Source: Taudactylus pleione
Taxonomy: Eukaryota; Chordata; Amphibia; Anura; Myobatrachidae
Direction of reading: 5' to 3'
Length of the DNA: 64,000 bases
NCBI GenBank assembly: GCA_031769625.1
Contig: JAUIMM010000188.1
Span: 11,213,001 to 11,277,000 of the forward strand
The number at the start of each line of letters is the position of its first letter. Position 1 is the stretch's first letter. The position numbers and the translations under genes are program-made. The notes under the pieces are model-generated. The model saw nothing but the letters and a program-made list of their open reading frames with translations. It was not told the DNA's origin and did not search any database. Of this stretch, positions 24,712-34,868 are shown piece by piece.

Positions 24712-25459
24712 CAGGGGTATTCAATTTGGAGCGAAAAGTCCGTGCTGGACTTTTCGCTCCACATCGCTGATTTTCCTGGGATAAAGTATCGGAAACGCGC
24801 CCGCTTTATCCCCGTATTCAATTAAAAAGTTACGAAAACGGGAGCCGGCGAAATAGGATCGGCGAAAAAAAACCTGGAATAAATTGTAGGACCCCCCTAA
24901 AGCTGTCAAAACATGGGGGATCATTATGTGAATGAAAGTCGGGGTTTTAAATAGCCGCAGCAGGTGTTTTTTTCCCGACATTGAAGAAGTGATGCAGAAG
25001 AGCACTTAGGTTATTTTATTTAGTTTTAGTTTTTAGTCCCTAAAGTAATTTTTTTTAAATTATGCAAAAATGCACCTGCCGCTAATAATCTATTCTAGAA
25101 AACGCACCTGCCGCATACTTGCAGAATAGCCCTGAACCTATTTCCGTATTTTTAAACACTTTTTTTCCATTTTTTTTTCATCCCAATTTTTAAATAATTT
25201 TTTTGGGGTGTCCCTAATTTATTTTAACTTTTTTGGACACAGTTTATTTTTAAATGACATTCCCAGGGGTGCAGGCTATTTTTTTTTTGCACCCCTAAAC
25301 CCCAATTCTGCACTTTTTTTCGCCACCTATTCAGTGGTGAAAAGTTATCCCCATTTTTTTTCAAAGACTTTTCGAACCTGCGAAAAGTCTTTGAAATTGA
25401 ATACGGGGATAATTGAAATCTGCAAAAATGACATTTTCGCTCCAAATTGATTACCCCTG
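24712..25459. mobile_element. Harbinger-type non-autonomous element (748 bp)
   Basis: Terminal inverted repeats are CAGGGGTATTCAATTTGGAG and its near inverse, extended by GCGAAAA/TTTTCGC. TAA lies on both sides (24709-24711 and 25460-25462), matching the TWA target duplication of PIF/Harbinger elements. The interior is T-rich, with no transposase. It carries sub-terminal hairpins, e.g. GAAAAGTC...GACTTTTC. Confidence 0.8.
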
Positions 25460-25462
25460 TAA

Positions 25463-26832
25463 CAAAACTTGGTCACTTATGTGTTTGCATGTGTTTTAGT
25501 GCAGCGAACATTTATTGCAATACGCATTTGTAGCACAGGTTGCACCTACGCGTTAATGCAGCACGTGTGACGACCGTCGGCATCCCACACGCCGTCTACA
25601 TCCCGTGTATTTAGTTTGTGTATGTTGTTTGTTTTCTATTGCTGCCTATTCTGTGTATTAATGCAGCAGTTCCTAATTTCAAGGGACATGTCCCACTTTT
25701 TAGCGAGGAAAAGGAGACTCATCTAATTAAGGATGTGCTTTGGCAAACACCGGTACTACCCTGCCCGGACTTACATACAGACCTACTGCACAGCCTACAA
25801 GGAGGTTTCTTGTTTCCCATGTTTCTACACTTTGGCAAATTATAAGTAAAAGTATTAAGTACCAGGGTTGGGCTTAGCGTGCCCGTCTGTTGTGGTCCCG
25901 TGTTAAATATTTATCACTAAAGCTCGTACTTTCCTTAAATACTGTTCCCGTTGTGAGCTGAATCTTGCATCTGGTTTTTGCATCAGTTCAGCACTAACAG
26001 GTGAAGCGGACTTTATTGCAACATTGGAGGCTGATAGAGTTACGCTACGCTAGTGTTTTTTTTCCCATCATAATATAAATGTATTCTGATTTCCTCTCAC
26101 ACGAGCATGTTCTACAGTAGCTCCACAACAGAGGAAAAGGCAGGGATAAAATTAGTGCTTTGTATCCCTATGGTATAATTGCCCGATTCCCTTGCCTCAC
26201 TAGTGATCACCAATTAGATATAATGTATTATAATAATGCTCTTCCCATTAATGTAACATATAGGTTCAGGGTTCATCACTGGAAGGTTAATGAAGTCTAC
26301 TCCATATGTATATTTCCTGCAGGGCAGGCTGCTGTTTTTAGATTTACGTGTTGTTGACTTTTTTTTATTGTACTTTGAATGTGACAGTATGTTTTGGGGG
26401 TCGCACTAATGTCTCAGTGATATCACTAATTCCTCCTGACCCGGTAGTCTGCATTCCAGTGATAAACCATGTGTGAACTTTTTATTATACTGTAATTCCT
26501 TATTCCTGATTGCATTCTAATTCATCTTTCCAATCAGTTACCAATAAACTACAGTAATACTGTTAATAAACATAAATTAGATCAGAGCAGTGATCCCCAG
26601 TGACCACACAGATCACACATCTACTTGCCATATCATACTAGTTCTTAAGATACTAGTAATTATAAGATACTAGTAATTATATGTATATTGTAATTGTATG
26701 CAGTCGAGCTATGAGTATAGACTTTTGGCCACTTTTAGAAGTTATTTTAGTCTCTGTGGGCTCTTCGTTAAGTTTACACGCAGACAGCATTTTTGTTACA
26801 GCCAACGCATTTTACATCTACGCTAAACTCAC
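25463..26832. other. Intron 1 start, unique DNA
   Basis: Single-copy-looking AT-rich sequence next to the exon 1 donor. A 75-codon frame at 25618-25845 has a hydrophobic start but no known motif. A 12-bp direct duplication containing ATACTAGTAATTATA lies near 26650-26680. Confidence 0.4.
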
Positions 26833-27571
26833 CTTTCTTCTTGTTGTAATCTTCTTCATCCTCATTGTCTGTATCGGAATGGTACTGTAGCAGCTCCTGC
26901 TCGTACAACTCAAGGTAACTCAACTTCTTAGGTTTCTTTGCCTTTTCAGTCTTCCCCTTTTTCTTGTCCGCTTTGTCCGATTCCTTGCTGGACCTCTTTG
27001 ATTTCTTCTTCTTAGAGTTCCTCTCCTCCTCTTCCTCCTCAGAGTCGTCCTCCTCTTCCTCCTTTTTCTTCTTCTTCTTTTTCCCATCTTTTACGGAATC
27101 CTTGGACTTGGATTTCCTCTTTTTCTTATCTACAACTTCTTCTTCCTCATCCTCTTCTTCCTCTTCCTCCTCTTCATCTTTCTTTTTTTTATGTTTCTCT
27201 TTCATGTCATTATTGTTCTTCTCCTTGATTGTCTTCAGGTCATCTTCTATGTAATCCTCTTCTTCCTCTTGGGGTTCTGTTTTTCCATATTTTGGAGTCC
27301 TGTCCTTTACTTTCACTTTAGAGTTCTTCCTTTGGCCTTTGCTCTTCTTCTTTGACTTGTGGAACGGGTCTTGTACGGGTTCTGGTTCCTCTTCTTCCTC
27401 CGATATCCTCTGGATTCGGGCTAACGCGTTTTTCTGTTTGGCGTGCTTATGTGTACTGCCAGCCGACTTCCAGCTGCCACTCAAGCTAACTGACCTCTCC
27501 TCCACGTCCTCGTCTTCTTCTCCGTCCTCTATTTCATCTTGGCTCCGTGTTTTATGCCTTTTCGGTGCCAT
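26833..27571 (-). CDS. LOXHD1: LOXHD1 exon 1 (first coding exon, long charged N-terminus)
   Basis: LOXHD1 is a multi-PLAT-domain protein of hair-cell stereocilia, needed for hearing in mammals. This exon runs from an ATG at 27571 to a GT donor (AAAG|GTGAGT) after 26833: 739 nt, 246 codons plus one base. Residues ~1-205 are low-complexity and highly charged, with Glu and Lys runs (a poly-Glu stretch near residues 133-145, then a Lys run near 165). The last ~40 residues carry the segment LSYLELYEQELLQYHSDTD, which matches the N-terminal LYE-ELL segment I know from mammalian LOXHD1. The leftover base joins exon 2 (7070-6956) in phase, giving KKK-VYEVVT. The upstream in-frame GTG at 27574 is less likely as start than the ATG. 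Without splicing the frame ends 19 codons later. The extension is much longer than in the human protein as I recall it. Identity is secure from the two exons together; the exact start is inferred. Confidence 0.86.
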
Positions 27572-28217
27572 CACTTATTGATGGAAATGTTCCTCTGTTT
27601 TTTTTAAACGTGACTTTTTACCCCTTGAGCTGGGTCAGGTAACGATATGAGCGGAGATATCAAAACTGGCCAATCAAACGTGGACCGTTTAATTAAACAG
27701 ACCTAGGAGGGGCACATGGTTAAACTCTGATCTAGTCTCTACTGGTACAAAAGAAAAAAATCTACCTGTCTCTGTTACTGTGTCCTGCGGGGAGTCACCT
27801 CATGAAAAATTACTTACTGCTTCTCGTGTCACGTGACTCGGAGAGAAAGCAATGTGGAAATAGAGATCCGCCGGACTAGCTTATCTTACTGCACCCAGTT
27901 ACTTCTTCATTATTCATAGTGTCAGGATCGCTTTACAGATAAGAGAAGTCTCAATTTTACCTCAATATATTCTGACCAGTACACCTATCATCAAGTGACT
28001 GATGGGTTTACAAGTATAAGCAACAAAGGGCTCAGCCTCCATTTTATGGTCCTGGAAACCTAAATTATTGCCGGTGATTTTCTCATTTCGTTGTGGTCTC
28101 CCTTTTTCTGTCTTGTCCTGCGAAAGGTTATTTGATGGACAACTGTGGTGTATTCATACAAATGGGGACACAGCTAAAACTTACAGCATTAACGTAATTA
28201 AACATGTTAGGAAGTAA
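27572..28217. other. LOXHD1 5' flank, unique sequence
   Basis: AT-rich, apparently single-copy DNA between the LOXHD1 start codon and the first upstream MITE. It should contain the 5' UTR and promoter. Apart from the CACGTG palindrome I see no clear element and no recognisable coding exon. Confidence 0.5.
27828..27837. promoter_or_regulatory. Palindromic E-box upstream of LOXHD1
   Basis: GTCACGTGAC is a perfect 10-bp palindrome containing CACGTG, the site for USF/MITF/MYC-type bHLH factors. It lies ~257 bp upstream of the LOXHD1 start codon. A promoter role is inference; no TATA box or CpG-rich segment is obvious nearby. Confidence 0.25.
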
Positions 28218-28393
28218 GGGGGTCTATGTACTAAAGTCTTGGAGAGAGATAGAGTGGACAGAGATAAAAGTACCAACCAACTAAATGTCACTTTACAGGC
28301 TGTGCTTGAAAAATGACAGTTAGGAGCTGATTGGTTGGTACTTTATCGCCGTTCACTTTATCTCTCTCTCCAAGGATTAGTATATAGACCCCC
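28218..28393. mobile_element. Palindromic MITE, copy 3 of a three-copy family
   Basis: Starts GGGGGTCTATGTACTAAAG and ends with a near inverse (TAGTATATAGACCCCC). One inner arm, TGACAGTTAGGAGCTGATTGG, is intact. The facing arm has lost part of its sequence near 28280. Confidence 0.8.
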
Positions 28394-28605
28394 AAAGTTA
28401 TTATACTATAGTACATCACTTTGATTTAAAGTAAGAAGGCAAAAAACACAGTGCAGCGCAGTGTTTAGAGCATTGATTTTCAACCTTTTCAACTCGGGGC
28501 ACACTACACAAGATTTTAAAATTGCCAAGGCACACTATCCAGCTATGCGGTCTGCGTGATCAATGAAAAATATGAGATATGGTAAGAACTTACCCTTGTT
28601 ATCTC

Positions 28606-28755
28606 TATTTCTACGAAGTCCATAGGGTTCCACAGGATACCTTGGGGTATAGGTGTGACGTCAGTCGCAGGGCACCAAAGAGTTAAGCTTTCAGCCTCCC
28701 AGGATGCACTAGGTCCCCCTCCTATACCCCGCCCCCAGGCCAAGGCACCTCAGTT
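28606..28755 (-). repeat. DIRS inverted terminal repeat (3' side of element)
   Basis: About 150 bp, inverted relative to 34226-34379 and nearly identical except in the outer ~25 bp. The extra outer extension 28568-28605 is unique to this side and is found again only in the internal complementary region. Confidence 0.93.
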
Positions 28756-28904
28756 AGTTACCAAGCCATAGGCCGGAGGAGGAGAAGGAAGAGAGAGAAC
28801 AAAGATCTGGACACATACAAGAATCACATTCTCACCAGAGGGAGACGGAAAACCGGTGACCAGAGCAAAGCCCATCTGCAGCACAGGTGCGACAGGGCGG
28901 GAGT

Positions 28905-29015
28905 CCTGTGGAACCCTATGGACTTCGTAGAAATAGAGATAACAAGGGTAAGTTCTTACCATATCTCATATTTTCTACTTCAGGGTCCATAGGGTATCCA
29001 CAGGATACCTTGGGG
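28905..29015 (-). repeat. DIRS internal complementary region
   Basis: 28905-28973 is a perfect 69-bp reverse complement of the left outer end (28568-28636). 28972-29015 is a perfect 44-bp reverse complement of the right outer end (34335-34378). This junction of both ends is the template used to complete the circular intermediate in the DIRS model. It lies 21 bp beyond the recombinase stop codon at 29036. Confidence 0.93.
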
Positions 29016-29035
29016 ATGTCCCAAAGCAGTATCCT

Positions 29036-30060
29036 TTAAGGGTGGGGACGCTCCTGTGCAGAAAGGAGAATCCGCCGCCCGAAGGAAGCATCCTGAGAGG
29101 CGAAGGTGTCAAACCTGTAATACCTCACGAAGGTATGGACAGAAGACCACGTAGCAGCCTTGCAGATCTGAACTGCCGCGGCACCACGTCAAGCTGCCCA
29201 CGAAGGACCCACAGACCTAGTGGAATGAGCCTTCAGAGAAGGAGGGACCGGTAGGCCTTCATGAAGATAAGCTTCAGAAATAGCCATACGGATCCAGGCT
29301 GCCAAAGTTTGCTTTGAAGCAGGCCAACCCTTTTTACAGAAGCCATAGAGGACAACAAAGCGTCCGACTTCCTAAACAAAGAAGTGCGGTCCACATAAGT
29401 CCTTAAGGCCCGCACAACATCCAAAGAGGCCTCACCCACGGAAAGACCCGGTGAGTTAAAGGCCGGAACAACTATTTCCTCGTTAACCTGAAACTGGGAA
29501 ACAACTTTGGGGAGAAACTCGGGCCGAGTGCGGAGCACTGCCCTGTTCCCATGAAAAAAAACCAAGAAAGGGGGTCTACAAGAAAGAGCCCCTAACTCAG
29601 AAACACGTCTGGCTGAAGCAACGGCCAGAAGGAAAACAGTCTTAGCTGTTAGCCATTTAATATCCACTGAGCCCAGTGGTTCAAACGGCGGTCCTTGGAG
29701 AGTCCTCAGGACCACAGCCAAATCCCAAGGCGCCACAGGTGGAACAAAGGGCGGCTGAATACGGAGAACACCTTGCATAAAGGTGCGCACATCCGGGATT
29801 GTAGCAATCCTACGGTGAAACCAGACAGATAGGGCCGAAACCTGTACCTTCAAAGAAGCAAGGCGAAGCCCATGATCTAGTCCCGCTTGCAGGAAGGCGA
29901 GAATCCGAGACAGACGAAACTCCCGCGGTGCATAACCTCTCGGTCGACACCACTGGAAGAACGTATGCCACACGCGATGGTATATCCTCGCGGAAGACGG
30001 TTTCCGAGCTCGTAACATGGTACACAGCATAGAGCTGGCAAACCCCCAGGACCTCAGCAT
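29036..30060 (-). pseudogene. DIRS tyrosine recombinase, frameshifted
   Basis: This enzyme would insert the circular DNA copy into the genome by strand exchange. The ATG at 30060 overlaps the pol stop in the arrangement ATGCTGA. The first frame contains the N-terminal helical domain and box I (ASARRVSELGALS, catalytic Arg). A one-base loss in the GTTGTT context near 29351-29360 then moves the frame. The second catalytic box (HSTRS, His-x-x-Arg) and the Trp/Tyr region (ATWSSVHTF...VRYY) are readable only in the next frame, which ends at TAA 29036. That frame also has a TGA at 29189-29191, probably a decayed CGA. The open frame continuing upstream of 30060 in the same phase is a shadow of pol. 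Confidence 0.88.
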
Positions 30061-31853
30061 GGCCGTCTCAACAGCCACGCCGCCAAAGACAGCCGAGTCA
30101 GGTCCGGGTGAAGACAAGGACCCTGAGACAGAAGGTCCGGTCGTAGCGGCAACCGCAGAGGACTGTCCACGGACAGACCCTGAAGGTCTGAGAACCAGTG
30201 CCGTCTGGGCCACGCGGGAGCTATCAACAGGAGCGTCCCTCCTTCCTGTTTGAATTTCCGGATTACCCGTGGAAGAAGGGAGACCGGAGGGAACAGGTAT
30301 GCGAACCTGAACGTCCACCGGACGGACAGAGCATCCACCAGAGACGCCCCTTCGTCTCTTGTGCGAGACCCGTACACCGGCAACTTGTTGTTGTGCCGGG
30401 ACGCCATGAGGTCGATTTCTGGAAGACCCCACCTGTCCACCAGTAGTTGAAAAACGTCCGGGTGCAGGGACCATTCCCCTGGATGAACGTCCTGGCGACT
30501 TAGAAAGTCCGCCTCCCAATTTAGCACTCCCGGGATGAAGACCGCTGATATGGCCGGAAGATTGCGCTCCGCCCAAACCAGGATCCGAGAGACCTCTACG
30601 AGAGCCGCCCGACTGCGAGTTCCTCCTTGCCTGTTTATGTAGGCCACGGTGGTAGCATTGTCCGACTGGACCTGCACCGGGTGACCCTGGAGAAACCGCT
30701 GTGCCTGCAGGAGAGCATTGAAGACCGCACGGAGTTCCAAGATATTTATTGGAAGCTACGCTTCTGTCGGTGTCCACCTGCCCTGGAACAAGTGTGGACC
30801 CGAAACTGCTCCCCAGCCTCGAAGACTGGCGTCCGTTGTCAACAGGACCCAATTTGGAACCCAGAACGGACGTCCCTTGTTGAGGTGGGTCATCTTTAAC
30901 CACCACGCAAGGGACAGGCGAACCTCCGGGGTGAGCACAATCGTCTGGAACTTCAGAGACTGAGGCAGCCCGTTCCACTTGGACAGGAACAGGTGCTGCA
31001 GAGGTCTAGAGTGAAACTGGGCGTATTCCACCATGTCGAACACCGACACCATGGAGCCCAGTAACCTCATCGCCGAGTGTAAGGACACCCGGCGGCTGTG
31101 CAGACAACTGCGCACCCTTGACTGTAAAGCAGAGATCTTGTCCTCCGTCACGAAGATCCTTTGCTGTCCCGAGTCCAATAAGGCTCCAAGATGCAGAATC
31201 CTCCGAGACGGGATTAGAGTGGACTTCTGCCAGTTAATTAGCCAGCCGTGCCGTTGCAGCAGTGCAATGGTCAGGTCCAAGTGGTGTAACAGGAGCTCTG
31301 GAGATCCTGCCACCAATAACAGGTCGTCCAAGTACGGCAACATGCGGACTCCTTGCAGCCGCAGAGAAGCCGCCATGACCGCCATAGCGTCCTGTATGTC
31401 CAATGACACCATGTAGTCCCCAGGTTCCAGCGCCAGAATGATGGACCGTAGGGTCTCCATCCGAAACTTCGGGACCCGCAAAGACTTGTTGAGTGCTTTG
31501 AGGTTGAGAATCGGACGATATGACCCATTGGGTTTCTGTACCAAAAATAGATTTGAATAGAAACCCTGGCCCCTCTGGGAGAATGGAACAGGCACTATAA
31601 CTCCAGCCTGGAGCATAGTGTGCAATACCTTCCGCAGCTCCGTAGCCTTGTTCCGGTCTGATGGTAGACCCGTGGTGAAGAATCGAGCCGGGGGTCTGTG
31701 CCGGAAGGAGAGGGCGTACCCGTGAGAGACCACCTCCAGAACCCAAGTGTCTGTCGTAGTGAACGACCAACACCGGGAGAACTGCAGCAGGCGGCCTCCC
31801 ACCCTGGGATCCCCCAAGGGGAGACCCGGACCGTCAGGCCGCAGGCTTGTCAT
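30054..31853 (-). pseudogene. DIRS pol: RT, RNase H and methyltransferase-like domain, broken
   Basis: The ATG at 31853 overlaps the end of gag by 20 bp. In order: an N-terminal segment (VGGRLLQFSRCW), RT fingers (LFLVQKPNGSYRPILNLKALN), palm motif A (SLDIQDA), motif C (YLDD), then RNase H (TTDASLRGWGA, QSDNATTVAYINRQGG) and a C-terminal region with IDLMASRHNN and YLFPP, which fits the DAM-like methyltransferase domain of DIRS pol. Defects: only ~24 residues separate motif A from YLDD, so the segment with motif B is missing in frame (junction near 31384). An in-frame TAG at 30756-30758 interrupts RNase H. It is therefore inactive as it stands. Confidence 0.9.
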
Positions 31854-33206
31854 CTGGCTTGGGGGCCGGACGTCTGGTACTCCATGCCTGTTTCCGGGGC
31901 TTGCCCGATTTCTTAGGGCCAGCCTGTCGAGGAAACGACTGTGGTTTGGGCCTGCCCTGGGCCCTAGATGACCGAAAGGACGATGGTCCAGAACCAGAAG
32001 GAGCAGCGGCCGACGGGAGACAAGCAGATTTGGCTGCCGCCAGCGTGGCCACAATCTTATCCAGATCCGGACCGAAGAGAACTTCTCCGGTAAACGGCAA
32101 CGCTTCCAGACCTTTCTTGGATCTGCGTCCGCCTTCCAGGATCGCAGCCACAAGGTGCGACGAGCAGCTACCGCTGCTGAAGAAATTCTAGACACCAGAG
32201 TACTAATGTCTAGAGCCGCCTCGTTGATGTAGGTGGCCGAATCACGGAGATTGCCAATCAACTCCGCTTGTTCGGCCGGACAGTCGGATTCAAAAGAAGC
32301 CTCTAATGAATCCGCCCAGCGCTCCATCGCTCTGGCAACCCAGCAAATGGCCATAGCCGGCCGTGCTGCCCCCCCTGCAAGGGAATAAGCGGACTTCAGG
32401 CAGATTTCTACCTTGCGGTCCGTAGCATCCTTAAGGGAGGACATGGATGGCATCGGCAATGTGGCACTACGGACAAGACGGGTCACGTGAGAATCTACCT
32501 GTGGAGGGGATTCACACTTAGCAAAATAATTATCCGCGAACGGATAAGCCACCGCCAGGCGTCTCTGCGGCTGGTATCTTTTGCCAGGTTGTTTCCACGC
32601 CTCCTCTAAATGGTCCACCAACTGACCCGAAAGAGGAAAGACTGTGGCATCGCCCTTCACATCTTTGAAAAAGGCATACTTAGATTTAGCCGCTGGGGGA
32701 ACTTCGTCCTCAATCACCAAGGCTGTGCGGACCGCCCGAATAAGTCCAGGAATATATACTTTGGACTTAGCATCAGCGTCCTTAGTATGGAAAGGTTCCT
32801 GATCGTAAGGATCCAGAATCTCCCCATCATCAGACGTCCCTTCGTCATCCTCATAAGGAGCGGACAGAGACGCCACCGGCCTTTTATGAGGCCGCATCAC
32901 AGACTCCCCTTGCAATACATCCGACAAGTGCTGTAAAGAACTCGTCAGGGAGTTAACCCACGCTGGCTCCTGAGAACCCGGGAGCGGGGAAATAGGGAGA
33001 CTGTGGGGTACCACCAATTGTCGTGGGAACCCCTGCATGGGTGACGACACCACAGACTGCTGGGACAAACCCATCGGAGTAAACGCGGGCTGCGGAGCTA
33101 ACTGGCCCACTAAAGCTGTTAACGCCTGAGCGAAACAAGCCCAGGGCGGCTCCTGTACCGGTGCTGTAACCGTAATAGGCCGCGCCATGGACAACACTGC
33201 CGGCAA
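31834..33206 (-). pseudogene. DIRS gag-like protein, frameshifted
   Basis: The first ORF of the element. The open frame starts at 33206; an ATG within the first residues is a plausible start. It has a Pro/Gln-rich N-terminus, an acidic stretch (YEDDEGTSDDGEILDPYD) and a conserved-looking region with AYPFADNYFAKCESPPQVDS and SLKDATDRKVE. At about 32115-32122 the frame moves by one base, after RRTLWLRSWKADAD. The proper continuation (KGLEALPFTGEVLFGPDLDK) lies in the next frame and ends at a stop at 31834, with a basic C-terminus. Because the original frame stays open, gag and pol appear fused in one 816-codon frame; that fusion is an accident of the frameshift. Function (nucleoprotein particle) is inferred from position. 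Confidence 0.8.
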
Positions 33207-34225
33207 AGGCCCTCCGCGCTACCCTCCCCCTCCGCTAACGGTACTTTGCACGTGGTACACTGTAGCCGGAGGGGAAAATCACTTTCAGACATGATGGCAC
33301 CACGTATGTGACCTCTCTCACCAATTAAGTATTAAATAGGCGAGAGACCACCCTGCAGCACCGCACCGCAAGGGCTTTAGCAGAAAGAACAGGGACAGTA
33401 ATAAAGCTGACAGTTTAGTGAAGAATAGTTACAGGCAGCGCTAGCACAGTCACATACAATGCAGAGAAATAACAATTCCTGCACTAACAGCGCTGATCAC
33501 TCAACTACACAGACACAGGGCCTGGTAGGACACAGCGCTGCATACACAGACCTGAGCCACAGCGGAGGAGAGGTATGCGGGGGGACCCAGACCACGATGC
33601 TTCCTTCCAGACTTCCAGCAGCGTTCACCATGCGTTGCAGAGAAGATGGCCGCCGAGGAGCAGAGAGAAGCTGGCCTGGGGGAGGAGCGCTGACACAGGA
33701 CCAGTCAGCACAGTGCAGAGAGGGCTGTGTGCAGCGGGGGAGGCGCCGGCTGTGAGACAGGGAAGGCGCGCTCCCCTGGCATGCATTTAACCCCTGGGAC
33801 GCCGCAGCGCTACCGCTCTGCTGCGGTCCGCTGTCCCAGGGGGTAGTGGAAGCGCAGGTTGGTCGCCTGGCTCCACGCTGCAGCCAGTCCCCAGGGAGCC
33901 CCCTGCCTGGGGACTTAGGACCATGTGATCAGCGGGGACCCACCGCGGGACCCCGCTGCTTACCTCTGTCCCCCTTGAATCCGGCCATGGTCCGGAGCAT
34001 CTGGGGTCACCGCTAGCTGTGACCCCAGACGCCCACCAGCATCCCCGGATCAGTACCGGCGTTCTGGTACCGGCGGGGTGTAGGGAAGACAGCATGGACG
34101 TCAGGACTGACTGTCCATGCTGTTCATCCAGTTGTGCAGCCACAGCTGCATGAAGAATAAGCTTCAGGGGCTCTTCTAGCCCCCACTCCAACAGGTGCAC
34201 CCGACTCCGGCCGGGCACCAAACTA
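33207..34225 (-). other. DIRS 5' leader between ITR and gag
   Basis: GC-rich, about 1 kb. A 179-codon open frame at 34326-33787 and others here show no motif. I treat this as untranslated leader, possibly with promoter function next to the terminal repeat. Confidence 0.6.
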
Positions 34226-34379
34226 AACTGAGGTGCCTTGGCCTGGGGGCGGGGTATAGGAGGGGGACCTAGTGCATCCTGGGAGGCTGAAAGCTTAACT
34301 CTTTGGTGCCCTGCGACTGACGTCACACCTATACCCCAAGGTATCCTGTGGATACCCTATGGACCCTGAAGTAGAAATA
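34226..34379 (-). repeat. DIRS inverted terminal repeat (5' side of element)
   Basis: Inverse of 28606-28755. The outer ~25 bp differ (CTTCAGGGTCCATAGGGTAT against GAAGTCCATAGGGTT). This outer version is repeated in the internal complementary region. Start of the element on the coding strand. Confidence 0.93.
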
Positions 34380-34380
34380 C

Positions 34381-34560
34381 ATAAACATTGGCTCTCACAT
34401 AAAAGTATACACACATATTGGCCTCCACAGGAATAAAACACACTACATTGGCCTCCACAGGAATAAAACACACTACATTGGCCTCCACAGGAATAAAACA
34501 CACTACATTGGCCTCCACAGGAATAAAACACACTACATTGGCCTCCACAGGAATAAAACA
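34381..34560. repeat. 30-bp tandem repeat, 6 units, inside the hAT MITE
   Basis: The unit is CACTACATTGGCCTCCACAG plus GAATAAAACA. Four units (34441-34560) are identical; 34411-34440 and 34381-34410 are progressively diverged. Confidence 0.95.
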
Positions 34561-34665
34561 CACTATAGTACAAGTGCGCTGAGCTGACCACCGCGGCACG
34601 CTTGACAACCGCTCACGGCACACTAGTGTGCCAGGGCACAGTGGTTGAAAAACGCTGGTTTAGAG

Positions 34666-34868
34666 TGTCAGCTTGTGGGAGCGGGTCAACTGAGTTTATG
34701 TGTTAATGTGGAAATATAAATTGTAAAAAAAAAGCTACTTGAAATATATTGGCGGCGCAGTCACCCTAATTGCTCTGCTTACAGTGTATGCTTTTCTTAG
34801 GGGTCCCCACAGAGAGGCCCTTTGTTATGTAGACACCAATAATCACAAACAACTCCATACCATATATT
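34666..34868. other. Short unique spacer
   Basis: AT-rich spacer between the hAT element and the first hairpin-chain element. Nothing recognised. Confidence 0.4.

Larger units (their letters stand above)
7071..26832 (-). other. LOXHD1: LOXHD1 intron 1 (~19.8 kb)
   Basis: This is the interval between the matched exon 1 donor and exon 2 acceptor. About half of it is tandem array (12-bp units at 12960-15706, 49-bp units at 17388-24047). It also holds hAT-like, TTAA-type and Harbinger-type MITEs and a LINE 3' fragment. I see no further PLAT-coding exon inside it. The intron assignment rests on phase and splice-site agreement, not on a transcript. Confidence 0.75.
28568..34379 (-). mobile_element. 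DIRS-type tyrosine-recombinase retrotransposon
   Basis: DIRS elements replicate by reverse transcription and integrate with a tyrosine recombinase via a circular intermediate, so they leave no target duplication. Seen here: inverted terminal repeats (28606-28755 and 34226-34379), an internal complementary region (28905-29015) matching both outer ends, and gag, RT/RNase H/methyltransferase-like and recombinase frames in order on the minus strand. All three reading frames are damaged, so this copy is not autonomous. The 5' side is at 34379. It sits inside the first 30-bp unit of a hAT-like MITE. Confidence 0.93.
28471..34657. mobile_element. hAT-like MITE split by the DIRS insertion
   Basis: The left part (28471-28567) begins CATTGATTTTCAACC and contains GGGGCACAC. 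The right part (34380-34657) ends GGTTGAAAAACGCTG after GCACACTAGTGTGCC. The ends are imperfect inverted repeats. An exact 8-bp duplication, GTTTAGAG, sits at 28463-28470 and 34658-34665, proving one insertion unit. Without the DIRS insert the element is ~375 bp, non-autonomous, with an internal 30-bp tandem repeat. Confidence 0.9.

Noticed and set aside
25618..25845. 75-codon frame with signal-peptide-like start
   Set aside because: Hydrophobic start only; no known motif, no neighbouring exon, and it lies in LOXHD1 intron 1.
33787..34326. 179-codon frame in the DIRS 5' region
   Set aside because: GC-rich leader and terminal repeat; no similarity to any DIRS protein.
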